Numbered from the stretch's first letter, positions 46,786 through 60,387 are shown. The stretch is DNA of 64,000 nucleotides from Helichrysum umbraculigerum (GCA_949592205.1 CATIUR010000002.1:133870090-133934089); one strand, 5' to 3'. Program-made: numbers and translations. The notes: generated by a model from the sequence alone, not told the origin.

Positions 46786-47260
46786 ATTTTGAACATACAT
46801 ATAAATATATAATTACACATATACATTTTCCTTTCATCATTTTTATGTATATTACATAAGCATTTAGTGACAACCTCATGGACGCATACATTAAAATGTG
46901 TGGACAGTTTTTGCAGATCACTGTATAGAAAGATGTGCTTTTTAGAGTTTTATTAGTAGTCAAGATTTAAGATCATAAAAGAGATATAGTTACCTGCCAC
47001 CATGTCTCCTTACTATAAAAACCATTTCATTGTGTCTATCTAACTTGGTTGAATAAAAATACAAATTGTTCAACTGTTTGAACCTATGTCAGGAGACATT
47101 TCTAAACAACTACTATACCGTAATGTTAATAAGTATTTGGCCTTTATATATCATTCCCCTACAATCACAATTCACACATACATACATCTACAACCTACTG
47201 CATCAGTCACTACAATACTTACTTTCTCTATATATCAAATCACATCACATTAATATTAAT
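45989..47260. other. intergenic DNA with a (TA)n microsatellite
   Basis: AT-rich; (TA)n at 46729-46783. No gene or element end recognised. Confidence 0.6.
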
Positions 47261-47651
47261 TAGAGGTGGCAAAATGAATGGGTCGGGTCGGGTCACGGGT
47301 CTAGATGAGTTTGGGTCTAAATGGGTTCGGTTCTAGATGGGTCATTTAGAAGGATGGGTCTAAACGGGTCCGGGTCAAATGGGTCTCGGGTCGGGACGGG
47401 TCATCGGGTTCACCAATTTTTTTTTTTTATTTGAGTGAAAAATTAAAAAAATGAAATGAGGTGGAAAAAAAAAAATTACCCGCTAGACCCGTCTAAACCC
47501 GTTGGTTAATTGTTACATAATTAGAGGTTATATTGAAAAACCCATTTAAACCCATCCAAAAAATGGGAAGGAGACCCAACAAACCCACCCCCTCCTAAAA
47601 ATTAACCAAATTGACCCAAAATTAACCAATGGGTCTAAAATTGCCACCTGA
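47261..47651. mobile_element. hAT-like MITE with GGGTC repeats
   Basis: The ends tagaggtggcaaaa and, inverted, tcaggtggcaatttt face each other. The left third is rich in gggtc/gggtcgg words and the right third in gaccc/aaaccc words. No 8-bp duplication was found, so the ends are approximate. Confidence 0.65.
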
Positions 47652-47733
47652 GAAAGAGTGTTCAATTAATGTTCATCACTTTTGTACGTATGTAGTTGGC
47701 GTGGACTCTGTTTACCTAAACAATAAACAAATA

Positions 47734-47986
47734 CTCCCTCCATCCCATTTCTATTGTCCATTATTTCCATTTTGGGGTGTACCAAATTAATTGTCCACTT
47801 CCATAAATAGAAAGTTTAAGGAAATAAAGTTCTTTTTTACCCCTAGTGTATATATATAAGACAAAAAAATAGGTAAAAAGTAGAGGGTAAAACTGTCATT
47901 TTATCAAAAAGTAAGAGAAAGATAGTTATATTTTCTTAAACTGCGTGTCTTTTTGTCTGGTGACAATAAAATTGGGACGGAGGGAG
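47734..47986. mobile_element. Stowaway MITE
   Basis: 253 bp with inverted ends CTCCCTCCATCCCA / TGGGACGGAGGGAG-type and TA duplications (47732-47733, 47987-47988). Third Stowaway in the window. Confidence 0.92.
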
Positions 47987-47988
47987 TA

Positions 47989-49688
47989 TATATTAGCAAA
48001 GTGAATCTTGATATGCAATATAATTTTAGTTTCAATAAATAAAAAACTTACACATGAAATTATTTCTAAAACGTCATATCATTCTATAAGTTATTATCAA
48101 TACCAGAAAATGCTTGAAGATCAAATGTTTTGCTTCTCAAATACCTGCAAGACATAACATAATTAAATCATATTCTAGATTTACATATAATGAAATAATG
48201 TTTCAATATCTAATAAAAAAATTTACAATTAGAGGACATGTAGTTCATATATATTATTCAAAAAAATATATAATTTACTATTTTAATTACTACAATTTAA
48301 ACTTACTTGCATTAACTTCGTGTATCAATTCTGCTTCATTGTACATTTTTTTACCAGCAATATATTAATACTGAGTATTAGTATTTTTCGTTTAAAGTAA
48401 AAAAGAAATTGCAAGACTGATTACTTGGTCCACAAGATAAATATGATCTACAGATAGTAATTATTAGAACTAAAATAATAACTTAAAATGATATTCGAAA
48501 AGATACATAACTATAATCAATGATGTTGAACTGTTTGTTCTTAATAAAGATGTGTAAATTAAAATCAATGAAAAAATATGCATAAAAATAAATGTAAGGA
48601 AAAATAAGAAACCTCAAATTTGTTGGTTGTTGTCGTTATCATCGTTGTTGAAAGTAGAATCAGGAACCCTGAAGAAACAAAAATTTAAGAAAAACAATAA
48701 CACAAAAAAATGTATACAAGATAACTATCATACTATTTTCTAGAGTGTGTGAGTTTTAGAATAAGAATATTACCATAACAACATATCATACTACTTTCTC
48801 ATGTGTTTTTCTACCTCTCTTTTGTTTCTTTATAGTTCCTTCTTGATCGAGCTACATGTAATATACCTTGCTTTCTTCTCACTATTCTTGTGTTTGAGTT
48901 TTAGTGTATATACACCATTTTCTTCTCGGTTACTCCTCGAATAAGAGCTTCCACACTCAAAACAGAGTAAAAAAGGAAGATGAACCGAGTCGTGTAACAT
49001 CATTTTCTCCATTGACACCAGACCATCATCTTCAAGATTGCATCACCACCACCAATACCACATCAAAGTCGGAAAAACCAACCAACCATAAATTAAAACA
49101 TATCATAAAATGAAAGAAAAAAAGGAAGAATAAAATGATGCTTACATATTAGTTGCACCATCAAAGGCAAGTTCTTAAACTTGCATAATGAGGATTCGGA
49201 AGAGGGTTGAGTGTGAGAGAGTAGAGAAATGGCTAGTAAGAGGGGTGAAAACTGATGCGGTGCACTTAAAATTGGAGAGCAAGTACCTTTGAATAGTATG
49301 AGACTATTTTGATTCTTATGTGTCTTTTTACACACACCATCACAGTAATTTTATGCTTTCTTTTGTACAATAGGTAGATAGATAGATATGCTTTCTTTTG
49401 TACAATAGGTAGATATTATCGAAATACCCGACCCGACCCATTACTTAACCTGCCAATCCAGTTACCTGCTATACCCACTCGATATATCGTGTCAACAAAA
49501 TTGAACCCACGTAATTTTGAGTCCTGGATTCGCCACTGTTGTGACGGTTTTACACTTTGTGGAATATATACAAATTTTCTATAGCTAGAGCCTAGAGGTG
49601 GCAAAATGATACACTATTATATTTTTATTTGATATGATTCGTATGATTCTCATCATTTTAGAAGTTATAAGTGATATGTCCTTTGAAT
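47989..49688. other. intergenic DNA
   Basis: AT-rich. A 28-bp direct repeat occurs at 49353-49380 and 49388-49415. A lone tagaggtggcaaaa at about 49591 resembles the end of the MITE at 47261. No gene recognised. Confidence 0.55.
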
Positions 49689-49876
49689 TAGGAGTGTTCA
49701 TGAAACCGGAAAAACCATGAAAACCGGCCAAACCGGACCGTTTTAACCGGACCTGTGCGGTTTGGTTTCTAACGCTTAATCCGACGGTTTAAAATTACAA
49801 AAACCGAATTAACCGGCCCAATTTACGATTTTGATAAAAAACCGGCCGGTTAAACCGGACCGGACCGTATAAACAA
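49689..49876. mobile_element. hAT-like MITE fragment rich in AACCGG
   Basis: Starts with taggagtgttcatgaaaccgg, a common hAT MITE end, followed by many aaccggacc words in both orientations. The matching right end is not seen, so it is probably truncated. Confidence 0.5.
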
Positions 49877-50009
49877 TTAAATAAGGGATATATGTATATA
49901 TGTGTGTATATATTTAATAAAATATTATAATCATAAAGGAGTTATAATGGTGGTTGGAAAGAAGGAGTTTTAAACTTGTAATTGATGTATAAAATTTATA
50001 TATATAAAC

Positions 50010-50827
50010 TAGAGGTGCACAGATGGGCTTTAGCCCGAGCCCGAGCCTAGAAAAAGTCCGAAATAGTCCGAAAAAGCCCGGCCTGAAAAAGCCCGGCCCG
50101 AAGCCCGGCCTGGCCCAAAAGTCCCAAAGGGGCCTGAAATTATTCCTGAAAGCCCGGTCCGGCCAGGGCCCGGGCCAGGCCGGGCTAAGCCCAAAGCCTG
50201 AAAAAGCCCGAAAAAAAGCCCGAAGCCCGAAAGCCCGAAAAAGCCCGGGCTTTTTCATGAAAAAAGCCCGATCCTATATTATTTGATATGTTTTTAATAT
50301 TTATATTTGAGTTTTTACTTATATAATATGTATATAACATATATTTTGTTTTTACAAAAATTATCTTTCATATATTATGTAACTTATACCTTTTGAATAT
50401 GCAAAGTTTTCAATTCATTAAGTACGTATACGAGTATATATTCATTTTATCGATAAATTCTTAAACTACTATGATAATATCTTATATACATTATAGTTGT
50501 ATATTATAAAATACCACGTACAATAACTCATTTTACCCCAATAGATACAAAATTAGTAGTTATATAGTACTAAAAATGTAATAAATAATTAGTAATAAAC
50601 AAAATTAAAATTAAAAAAAAAGCCCGAAAAAGCCCGGTCCGGGCTTTTAAAAGCCCGGGCTAAGCCCGTTTAGCCCGTTCGGGCCTTAGTAGGCCTAGTT
50701 TTTTTGTTAAGGCCCGGACTTAGCCCGGCCCTGGCTTTTTTAGGCCCGGGCTTTTTTAAATCGAAAAAGCCCGGGCTTTTTTTGGCCCGGTCTAAGCCCG
50801 GCCCGGCCCGGGCTTTGTGCATCTCTA
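50010..50827. mobile_element. hAT MITE with GC-rich AGCCCG repeats
   Basis: 818 bp. The ends TAGAGGTGCACA and, inverted, TAGAGATGCACA are flanked by a perfect 8-bp duplication atataaac (50002-50009, 50828-50835). Both outer parts consist of agcccg/cgggct words in opposite orientation around an AT-rich centre. The Lys/Pro/Gly-rich reading frames here are repeat products. Confidence 0.93.
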
Positions 50828-50928
50828 ATATAAACATCTTAATATTATCCCCTGTACGAAGGGACATCTATAAAACATGGACAAACATAAGGTCCACCAA
50901 ATGTGAATACTTTTTACCATGAATGACT

Positions 50929-51636
50929 TGTTGGAATAGTGTCCAATATCATAACTAAATGGTGAGACTATCATTAATGGTAAAGTCATTTTTGGGTTGC
51001 CCTCAATAAACGGTCAAGAGAAAGATGAATGATAATATTAATTGTATTTATATTATAATTGTTTGGTTAATTAATAAATAGTTTATTAATTAGAAAATCA
51101 AAAGTAAATTAAGTTTGGCGGAAAATTCCAGAAACTGGATCCAACCGCCGGTTGGGATTAGGGTTTCAAAGGCGGTGCAAGTCGCAGACTTGGAGTACAA
51201 GACTGACAGCTCCAACCGCCGGTTGGAAGGTCCAACCGCTGGTTGGGAGTCGAATTCAGCAAACCGAAGGGTTTCTTCCACAACTATAAATAGGGGCATC
51301 CTATACCTTCATAAGATACGAATTAGATACGAATTTTCAAGGGTTTTCGAAAATTCGACTTTCTCTTGGGTTTTTGGGTGTGAAGCGTTAGAGGTATTCT
51401 AATTTGGGTACTTGCCTCCAAGTAACGAAGCTCTGCTCGTTGGTCTGTGCGCGAGAAATAGGTTTTCTCTAAGGTTAGTATTTTCTTTATTCTCTTTATC
51501 CAATTTATTTATTGTACTATGTTGTTAAAGTTAAAGATCCCTTAGGGTTTTAGTTTCCTAATTGCCTTAGATTATTTAAAGTTTTGTTATTCCGCTGCGT
51601 GTATAATAATCTAGTTAGGGAATAGAAAACCCAACA
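50929..51636 (+). repeat. 5' LTR of the Copia element
   Basis: 708 bp, TGTTGG...CCAACA. Contains three copies of the palindrome CCAACCGCCGGTTGG or a one-base variant (51141, 51212, 51232) upstream of a TATA box. Confidence 0.95.
51285..51292 (+). promoter_or_regulatory. TATA box in the 5' LTR
   Basis: actataaatagggg, about 40-140 bp downstream of the three palindromes. The equivalent in the 3' LTR is at 57812-57819. Confidence 0.7.
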
Positions 51637-51637
51637 G

Positions 51638-51650
51638 TGGTATCAGAGCC
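51638..51650 (+). other. primer binding site (initiator tRNA-Met)
   Basis: TGGTATCAGAGCC, one base after the 5' LTR. Confidence 0.95.
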
Positions 51651-52524
51651 ATAGCTTAACAAATAGTAGCATGAAATTATCTGCAACAGTGTGTAGGTAA
51701 AGATAAATTGGAAAGAGAATTATCTTAATAGGTAATATGTATTTACAGTTTAGATATTGATAATTTTAAATTGTTTAAATAGACCACTAATTTTAAAAGG
51801 TTTAAAATAGAACCCTAAACTTCAAGAGAGATTATATGTATAATATGATTTATATATATGTATAATTAAAGTCTAAATACATCGTCAGTCAATTGATAAA
51901 TCGGCTCACCCATAAGGAACAAACTATAAGAGAGGTACAAGGCGGGTCGCTCTGCTTCCCTAAAGAAGTCAGGTTTTTAATAAGCTTCGCGCTGACCTAC
52001 TTCTCCGCTTCTTTGTGCGTTCGATGGAGCTACCGAGGACCTTTGATAGGATGATGTCAAGATTAAAAGTAGATTTAAAATAATAAAACAAAATCCCATT
52101 TTAGCTATAGGAAATGATGAATAGTATGCTAACCCATGAAATCCGCACATTTCTCGTATGAAATGTTAATGGAGCGTGTGTGGTTTACCGGCACATTAAT
52201 ATGAGGACGTAATGAGAGGTGATTGATACTCAGGATTCTCCAGCGTATTCGAGCCGGGGATCACGCGAGGTTTGCATGGTTAATTCACCATCTTGTTCAT
52301 GATCCTCGGCATACCAGTCATGAATAGTAGATGTGCATAACCGAGATTAACATGCCATTGATAGAAATCAATGAATCTCAAAGATCTAGGAGTTTCATAA
52401 GAAATGAAATAGATAAAAGTATTTTAGTTATATGATTACGGCGACCCTTTTCATAAAACTGAAAATATAGATCCTAGCCTTAATTTAGAAAATTGGGTAA
52501 ATAATTAAGGAATATTCAAAATAG
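51651..52524 (+). other. Copia 5' leader
   Basis: About 870 bp of non-coding DNA between the primer site and gag. Confidence 0.7.
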
Positions 52525-55500
52525 ATGGCTAATTTAAATGGTGCAAATCCTCCCGTCCTCAATCCCGCACATAACTCGAACTTCTCACTACTCTCAGTTC
52601 TTGGGAGGGAAAGACTGACCGGTCCAAATTATATGGACTGGATGCGTAACCTAAGGTTTACCTTGAGGTACGAGAACAAGGAGTATGTTTTCGATGAGCA
52701 GATTCCCATAATTGATGAAGAATCAACCCAAGAGGAGATTGAGGCACACCGGAAACATTATGATGACGCGAATAAAGTGTCTTGTATCATGGCATCTTCC
52801 ATGAGCCCTGAACTGCAAAAGACTTTTGAAAACACATGGGCTTATGAAATGAACCAACAGCTGAAAGAAATGTTTCAGGCTAAGGCAAGCAAAGAACGCC
52901 TTGATGTGGTGAAATCCCTCATGGATTGCAAGCCCAAACCTGGAGTTTCTATCTGTGCTTTCGTCTTAGAGATGAAAGGGTACTTTGATAGGTTGGAGTC
53001 ATTAAACATGGTATTTGACATAGAGTTTTCCATCGTCATAATTCTATCCAGTTTGCCAGCTGTCTACAATCAGTTTGTAATGTCATATCAGATGAATATG
53101 AATGAGAGAGAAGGCTCAATAATGGAACTCCACAATTTACTGCAAACTGCTAAACAAGGAATCAAGAAAGATGATGTATCCTCTGGCTCAGCAGCTCCTG
53201 TGTTGACTGTTGGACAAAGTGCAAAGAAAAGGAAAAGGTCAAATTCAAATTGGAAAAGGAAGACTACTGACGAAAAGTCCGTTCGCAGGTCTAAGAAAGG
53301 GACCGATTCTGAGATTGCACCTGTTAGTGACCCAAAGGAAGCAGTGTGCTTCTACTGCAACACAAAGGGGCATTGGAAGCGTAACTGCCCAAAATACCTG
53401 AAGGACCTTGAAGATGGAAAGGTCGAGAAGAGTATTCACTCGGGTATGTTTATGATCGAACTCCATAATACAACAACTTCTAATTCATGGGTTCTGGATA
53501 CAGGATGTGGTAATCACATTTGCACTGTATTGCAGGGGCTAAAGGAAAGTGGAAGTATGAAGCATGGAGAGCTCAACTTAGTTATGAGAAACAAGGGAAT
53601 TGTACCTGTGACGAAGATTGGAAGATTTGAGCTCATGCTGAATTCTGGAGTTAGGATAGATTTAAATAATTGCTATTATTCATCAGAAATGACTAGAAAC
53701 ATTATTTCATTTTATGCTTTGTATAAAGATGGTTATCATTTTTCTTTTGATAATGGAAATGGAGATATTTTGGTTCATTTAAATGATTGTTTTAATTTTA
53801 AAGCTTCTCCTTACAAAGGCATATATGAAAATGTTAAATGTGTTAGCAATGTTATTTTAAATGTTGATTCGTCTAATGAAATTGATAAATCCAAGTTGTG
53901 GCATTATCGTCTAGGGCTCATAAACAAGAAACGCATCGCCCAACTCCAAAAGGATGGAGTGTTGGAATCATTCGACCTCAAATCGGATGATGTATGCGAA
54001 TCTTGTTTATTAGGCAAGATGACTAAATCACCATTCACAGGATCATGTGAAAGAGGTGAAGGACTATTGGATTTGGTACATACAGATGTATGTGGACCAT
54101 TCCGATGTGCTACAAAAGATGGAATTAGATACTATGTTACATTTACTGATGACTTCAGTAGATTTGGACATGTTTATCTGATCAAACATAAGTCAGATAC
54201 TTTTGAGGTATTCAGAAGATATCAAAACGAAGTAGAGAATCAAATGGGCAGAAAGATAAAGGTTCTCCGATCCGATAGGGGAGGAGAGTACCTTGGTATC
54301 GAGTTTCTCGATCATCTTAGAAACTGTGAAATAGTTTCGCAATTGACTCCTCCTAGAACACCGCAGCTTAATGGTGTTGCTGAGAGGAGAAACAGAACTT
54401 TGTTAGACATGGTTCGGTCTATGATGAGTCGAGCAACACTTCCGATAAGTTTCTGGGGTTATGCATTAGAAACAGCCGCCCATATCTTAAATCAAATACC
54501 CACTAAGAAAGTTTCAAAGACACCTTATGAGATGTGGAAGGGAAAGAGGCCTTCTCTTGGTCACATCAAAATCTGGGGTTGTGAAGTTTACGTTAGACGG
54601 GAAACTCAGGACAAACTAGACTCCAGATCTGAAAAGGGTCTTTTCGTCGGTTATCCACAAGAGTCATTTTAAATATTTATTCTACAGACCCAAGGATAAT
54701 GTGGTCTTTGTAGCTCGAAGAGGAGTGTTCCTTGAGAGAGAAATGATATCTAAAGAGGACAGTGGGAGTAAAATTGATCTTGAAGAAATTCAAGAATCTA
54801 CCGATAAAGAACCTATAATAAACACTGACGTTCAACAAGAGGTGGAAACACCTGTTGAACCTGAAGACATATCCTTACCCGTTCACAGATCTAGTAGAGT
54901 TAGCAATCCTCCTGAGTTCTATTATGGTTACCAAATAGAAGAAGAGGATAAGATAAGTGATAGTACACTTGGTGAATTAGATGAGTCTGCTAACTACAAG
55001 GAAGCGATGGCAGGCCCTGAGGCTGCTAAATGGAAGGAAGCTATGAAAAGCGAAATTCAGTCCATGTATGACAATCAAGTTTGGAATTTGATTGACACTA
55101 CACCCGGTCTTAAGACGGTGGGTTGTAAGTGGTTCTTCAAGAAGAAGACAGACATGGATGGGAAAGTACACACTTATAAAGCTAGGTTGGTAGCAAAGGG
55201 CTATACTCAAACCTATGGGATTGATTATGAGGAAACCTTCTCATCACTAGCTAAGATTAAGTCAATTAGGATTATGCCAGCCATAGCTGCATTTCATAAC
55301 TATGAAATTTGGCAAATGGATGTCAAAATCGCTTTCCTTAACGCGAAACTGACAAAGGATGTGTTCATGACACAACCGAAAGGTTTTGAAAATGCAAAGT
55401 ATCCTAATAAAGTGTGCAAGCTTGAAAAGGCCATTTATGGACTTAAATAAGCCTCTCGTAGCTGGCATCTCTACTTCCACGAAAAGGTCACAGAGTTTGG

Positions 55501-56560
55501 ATTTTCTAGAAGTGAAGATGAGTCCTGTATATATGTCAAGTTCAGTGGGAGTATTGTAGTATTCTTAGTATTATATGTGGATGATATACTGCTCATAGGA
55601 AATGATATCCCAACTTTACAAAGTGTAAAAGCCTGGTTGGGAAAGTGTTTCGCTATGAAAGATCTTGGAGATACAGCATATATCCTAGGTATAAAGATTT
55701 ACAGAGATAGGTCAAAACGTCTCATAGGACTCAGCCAGGATACGTACATAGATAAAATACTGAAAAGATTCAATATGGAAAATTCTAAGAAAGGGAACTT
55801 ACCCTTGAATCATGGCATTAAAATCAGTAAGGATCTATGTCCAAAGTCTGAACAAGAATTGGACAGAATGAGTCGAATCCCATATGCTTCGGCTATAGGA
55901 TCGATCATGTATTCCATGACATGTACAAGGCCTGATGTCTCATTTGCTTTGAGCTTGGTGAGTCGACATCAGCAGAATCCTGGTGAAGGTCATTGGACAG
56001 ATGTAAAGAATATTCTTAAGTATTTGAGAAATACTAAAGACAGGTTCTTGGTTTATGGTGGAGAAGAAGAACTTAGAGTAACGGGTTATAGTGATGCTAG
56101 TTTCCAAACAGACAGAGATGATTGTCGATCACAGTCTGGTTGGGTATTCCTACTGAATGGGGGAGCGGTGATATAGAAAAGTTCTAAGTAAGATACAGTA
56201 GCAGATTCTACATGTGAGTCTGAGTACATTGCGGCTAGTGAAGCGGCAAAGGAAGCTATCTGGATGAGGAATTTCATTGGAGATCTTGGAGTTGTTCCAA
56301 CGGTACAAGATCCTATTGCCATATTCTGTGATAACGAAAGTGCGGTTGCCTTGAGTAGAGAACCCAAGGATCACGGAAAGTCAAAGCACATTGAAAGGAA
56401 ATACCATTTTGTTCGAAAGAAAGTCAAAGAAGAACATGTAATTGTGAAGAGCATAAGATCAGAGGATAATCCAGCTGATCCTTTCACAAAGCCTCTAGGA
56501 AAGTCCAAACACGATGAACATGCTAGGAGCATAGGTTTAAGAGATAATGTAAAGTTTTAG
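52525..56560 (+). pseudogene. Copia gag-pol polyprotein, one frameshift and three stops
   Basis: From ATG at 52525, 715 residues read in one frame: gag, a zinc knuckle (CFYCNTKGHWKRNC, about 275-288), an aspartic protease site (LDTG, about 324-327), a pre-integrase HYRLG block and the integrase core (HTDVCGPF, TDDFSR, SDRGGEY, NGVAERRNR). At about 54666-54670 an extra T in a T run shifts the frame. The rest lies one frame over: reverse transcriptase (WKEAM, KARLVAKGYTQ, YVDDIL at about 55575) and RNase H (GYSDASF, FCDNESAV), ending at 56560. In that frame there are stops at 55448-55450, 56174-56176 and 56189-56191, each at a position where relatives have Gln or Trp. Catalytic motifs are otherwise kept. 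Such proteins make particles and copy and integrate the element; this copy cannot make a full polyprotein. Similar to Tnt1-94-type Pol. The breaks are described only. Confidence 0.95.
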
Positions 56561-57435
56561 TTGATTAGTTTGAATTTGAAACGTTATAAACAATGATAGA
56601 AACTATAATAGACTTGGTGATTAATAATGGAGATTTTTAATGGGAAGGAGTTCCACCATTTACTATTGTTTGTCGTTGTGTTTCAGTTTTGCATGTTTAG
56701 ATACCACTTCCAGAGTAATAAGTTCTTACTCAAACCTCCTCAGTCGATCACACTATAGGAAGTATGTGGTGAATCAAGAATGTCATGGAGTGTTAGTAGA
56801 TGTCTATGGAGATTAGACATGGCATGGAGATTGCTGCAACACTCATGGGTACTTAATGGGGATTTAAGTATAGGAGAAACCCGCACTTAAAGAGATCACT
56901 TCATGGATTAAATCACGAGTGATTTTAAGATGATAATATCTTCTATTCTTAAAATGGAGATACATGAGTATCTAGTTCTTCGAGTCTGTTATACTTTAGT
57001 CTATTCAAACGCTGTGCGTAAATGCCAGTTATAAAGGGTATGCTAGGTATGATATGATGAGTTGACTAGTGCTATGTAGTCGATATTTATTTGTTCCTTT
57101 TGCCTAAAATGGAAAAGAGATATCATGGGCCCTCTGATGATTAAAGTTTGACTTAAAAAGTGCTAGGCCTGGCCGAGACTAAAGTGATAGTTCAGTAGTC
57201 TCATATAGTCAATATAATCGGAAATTGGAAAACATATATGAATCTTGAGATTGATTATAATCCATGTCTCGGTTCATAAGATATCGTGAAACAAAGGAAT
57301 GGTTGATCACTTATCTAAAGGACTAACTCTAAGATGAGATCAGAGTTCGGCAGTTGCTTGGATGGCACACTTTACAAAGTTAATAGGATAGAGACTTAGA
57401 CCAATAGTAGTTGATGATTTGTCCAAGTGGGCGAC
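56561..57435 (+). other. Copia 3' untranslated region and polypurine tract
   Basis: About 875 bp non-coding. The purine-rich ccaagtgggcgacc right before the 3' LTR is the likely, slightly altered polypurine tract. Confidence 0.65.
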
Positions 57436-58163
57436 CGTTGGAATAGTGTCCAATATCATAACTAATTGGTGAGACTATCATTAATGGTAAAGTCCTTTTT
57501 GGGTTGCCCTCAATAAACGGTCAAGAGAAAGATGAAGGATAATATTAATTGTATTAATATTATAATTGTTTGATTAATTAATAAATAGTTTGTTAATTAG
57601 AAAATCAAAAGTAAATTAAGTTTGGCGGAAGATTCCAGAAACTGGATCCAACCGCCGGTTGGGATTAGGGTTTCAAAGGCGGTGCAAGTCGTAGACTTGG
57701 AGTACAAGCCTGACAGCTCCAACCGCCGGTTGGAAGGTCCAACCGCCGGTTGGAAGGTCCAACCGCCGGTTGGGAGTCGAATTCAGCAAACCGAAGGGTT
57801 TCTTCCACAACTATAAATAGGGGCATCATATACCTTCATAAGATACGAATTAGATACGAATTTTCAAGGGTTTTCAAAAATTCGACTTTCTCTTGGGTTT
57901 TTGGGTGTGAAGCATTAGAGGTATTCTACTTTGGGTACTTGCCTCCAAGTAACGAAGCTCTGTTCGTTGGTCTGTGCGCGAGAAATAGGTTTTCTCTAAG
58001 GTTAGTGTTTTCTTTATTCTCTTTATCCAATTTATTTATTGCACTATGTTGTTAAAGTTAAAGATCCCTTAGGGTTTTAGTTTCCTAATTGCCTTAGATT
58101 ATTTAAAGTTTTGTTATTCCGCTGCGTGTATAATAATCTAGTTAGGGAATAGAAAACCCAACA
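57436..58163 (+). repeat. 3' LTR of the Copia element
   Basis: 728 bp. The first base is C instead of T (CGTTGG). It holds four palindromes (57648, 57719, 57739, 57759), one more than the 5' LTR because a 20-bp unit is repeated. Confidence 0.93.
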
Positions 58164-58170
58164 TGACTAA

Positions 58171-60387
58171 TATAACACCCCTCATTTATACTCAATTTAA
58201 TATAGTAAATCGGAAGCGTAAGTCCAAATAACTAGTAATAGTTTACACCATTTTATCAACATATAAAATTCAACCTTTTAAAAACATAACTTCTCGATAT
58301 AGGTGTTATATAAAAACATGTTAAAACATTATTTTATACAATTCCACTATCAAAGTAATGCCTCAAGGTCAAACATTCCTTCCAGTCCAACTTCTTGCCC
58401 ACCCAATATAATAGCCAAAACCTGCAAGAAGGGGTAATGTGGGGGATTAGCATAACGCTAAGTGAGCAGATAACTAATCAACAGTCTAACTTAGCTCAAC
58501 AACTTTGTGTACAACACTTAACATTAAACAATCAAGTACACAATACAAATCGTCAGAAATACAACAGTTCAACAACATCACAACTTCTTAATGAGGATCG
58601 GTGGCTCTGGGGATTACCATAATACCCGGGTGGCTCCCCAAGAACACTTATCCAACCATATCCGTATGGCCATACGGACGAGACCGATAGCTAGTGATTA
58701 TCTTCAACTAACACAGGAGATGTGTTAAACTTTGGATAACCAACTAGCCCAACCAACAGTTCCACAACTCGTTGCCTCATTAACAACTGATGCCCGAAGG
58801 ACAATTAATTCAAGTGATCACGTAATCAACAAGTCACATATTCAACTAGTCAACATATCAACAGTATTATTACTATCAACATAATCATCAATGCAACTAA
58901 TAAAGTAATAACACGTTACTTGTTGTAACCAAACTTGTTACAACCAAGTTACGCTGAGGATTAGAGATCCACTCACCGAATACCTCAGTCATCCACTCAG
59001 TAGTCTAATATCACTGAGCCTTCTGCTCATCTGAGAATACAACATAATATCATAAGTTAGTTACATGTCTCGAAAGTATACAACACCATTCAAACATACT
59101 TGCATCAACAATTCCAAATTATAATTCCAAATTCATACTTCTTGAATTAGATATCATGATAATCACTTTTTCAACTATACATTAATCAAATTGGTACTTG
59201 TAGTAATTTCACATTATTCATTCCAAGAGTATGAATAATCACCTTTAACATCATTAGTTCACCATCATTTATCAAATTATGATTATCATGACTACCTTAG
59301 CACATTAATCCACTTCCATCATCACTAACCAATATAGTTAAACCACAACTAAGGTTATTAACCTCTACCATCAACAATTCATCAAACTTCCAATATTTAA
59401 GTCTAATGAATACTTAACAATTAAGTTCACACAATCATCATCTTTAATCATCAATTAAGTGTTCTTAATCACCAAAATGCTAATTTTATCATATAATTCA
59501 TTATCATCATCAAGTTCATCAATAACCTCAAGAACACTTAATCAAATTCTTTAATTTCAAGTTACCACTAAACTTATAATCATGAATTAGGCACTAACTA
59601 ACAACTATAACATAACAATAGGCTTCAATTCATGATTTACCAACTAACCCATAAACTATCTATATGATCATACATAATTTTCTTCATTTCTACATTAGGA
59701 TTTAAGTTATAATCCTCCTACAAACCTCAACTAGCAATTATATAAGCATAACAAGCTTCAATTTCATATCAATCATCCTAATTCATCATTTACACCAAAA
59801 CCCATTTTCTAAGGTTATAAAAATTGAAGAATCAATACTTACAAGATGATTAAAAGGATGGAAGAATGATTAATCCATGTTTTGGAAGCTTGAATCATAG
59901 TTCTATAAGCTCAATTTAACCTCCAAGCTTGTTTCAAAATTTTTGAATCGTCCCTATGGTGCGTACGGTTCGGCCAGACCAAGAACAAGGAAGAACAGGG
60001 ATTGATCCCACAAGATTTTGATGATTGATGATGATTTTGATTAGGTTTAGGGTTTAGATCAACCTCTCGCTCTCTCCCGAATTCTCTGGAATTTTAGAGA
60101 AGTCTCAGACACATTTTACACATATATTAGAAATAGGTGTACTGGTTTTGTCCCCCGTACTTATCATTGTCTGGAACTTAAAAACCATTTGCGGGGAAAC
60201 ATTATTTTATTTTACCGTCAACTAAATAAAATTAAAACACTCAATAATTTATTAGTCACAATAAATTATTCGACTTTTATCACTATTTATTTCAAATAAT
60301 ACAACACACCTATTTTCTGACACACTTAATAATAATTCACAGTCAGAAAATATTAAATACTACTAGACCCGAGGACTGAGTGTTACA
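58171..60387 (-). mobile_element. Gypsy-type 3' LTR, minus orientation
   Basis: 2217 bp. On the minus strand it starts TGTAACACTC right after a polypurine tract (60388-60402, TAAGGGGGAGAGATT) and ends GGGGTGTTATA. The word cggaagcg close to the left end is shared with LTR B (17036). The outer CA is changed to TA. The long LTR and arrangement suggest the Tekay/Del lineage. Its left flank is the Copia insertion. Confidence 0.85.

Larger units (their letters stand above)
50929..58163 (+). mobile_element. full-length Copia LTR retrotransposon, inactivated
   Basis: 7235 bp with LTRs, an initiator-tRNA-Met primer site, gag-pol in Copia order (integrase before reverse transcriptase) and a perfect 5-bp target duplication tgact (50924-50928, 58164-58168). 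LTRs differ by about 18 substitutions plus one 20-bp unit (about 2.5%), so it is older than the element at 1887-11738. It inserted two base pairs from the edge of a Gypsy LTR (58171). Confidence 0.95.

Noticed and set aside
46623..46826. Ile/Tyr-repeat frame
   Set aside because: Encoded by the (TA)n microsatellite.
50023..50922. Lys/Pro/Gly-rich frames with repeated KPGP motifs
   Set aside because: Translation of AGCCCG repeats in a hAT MITE with no start context or conservation.
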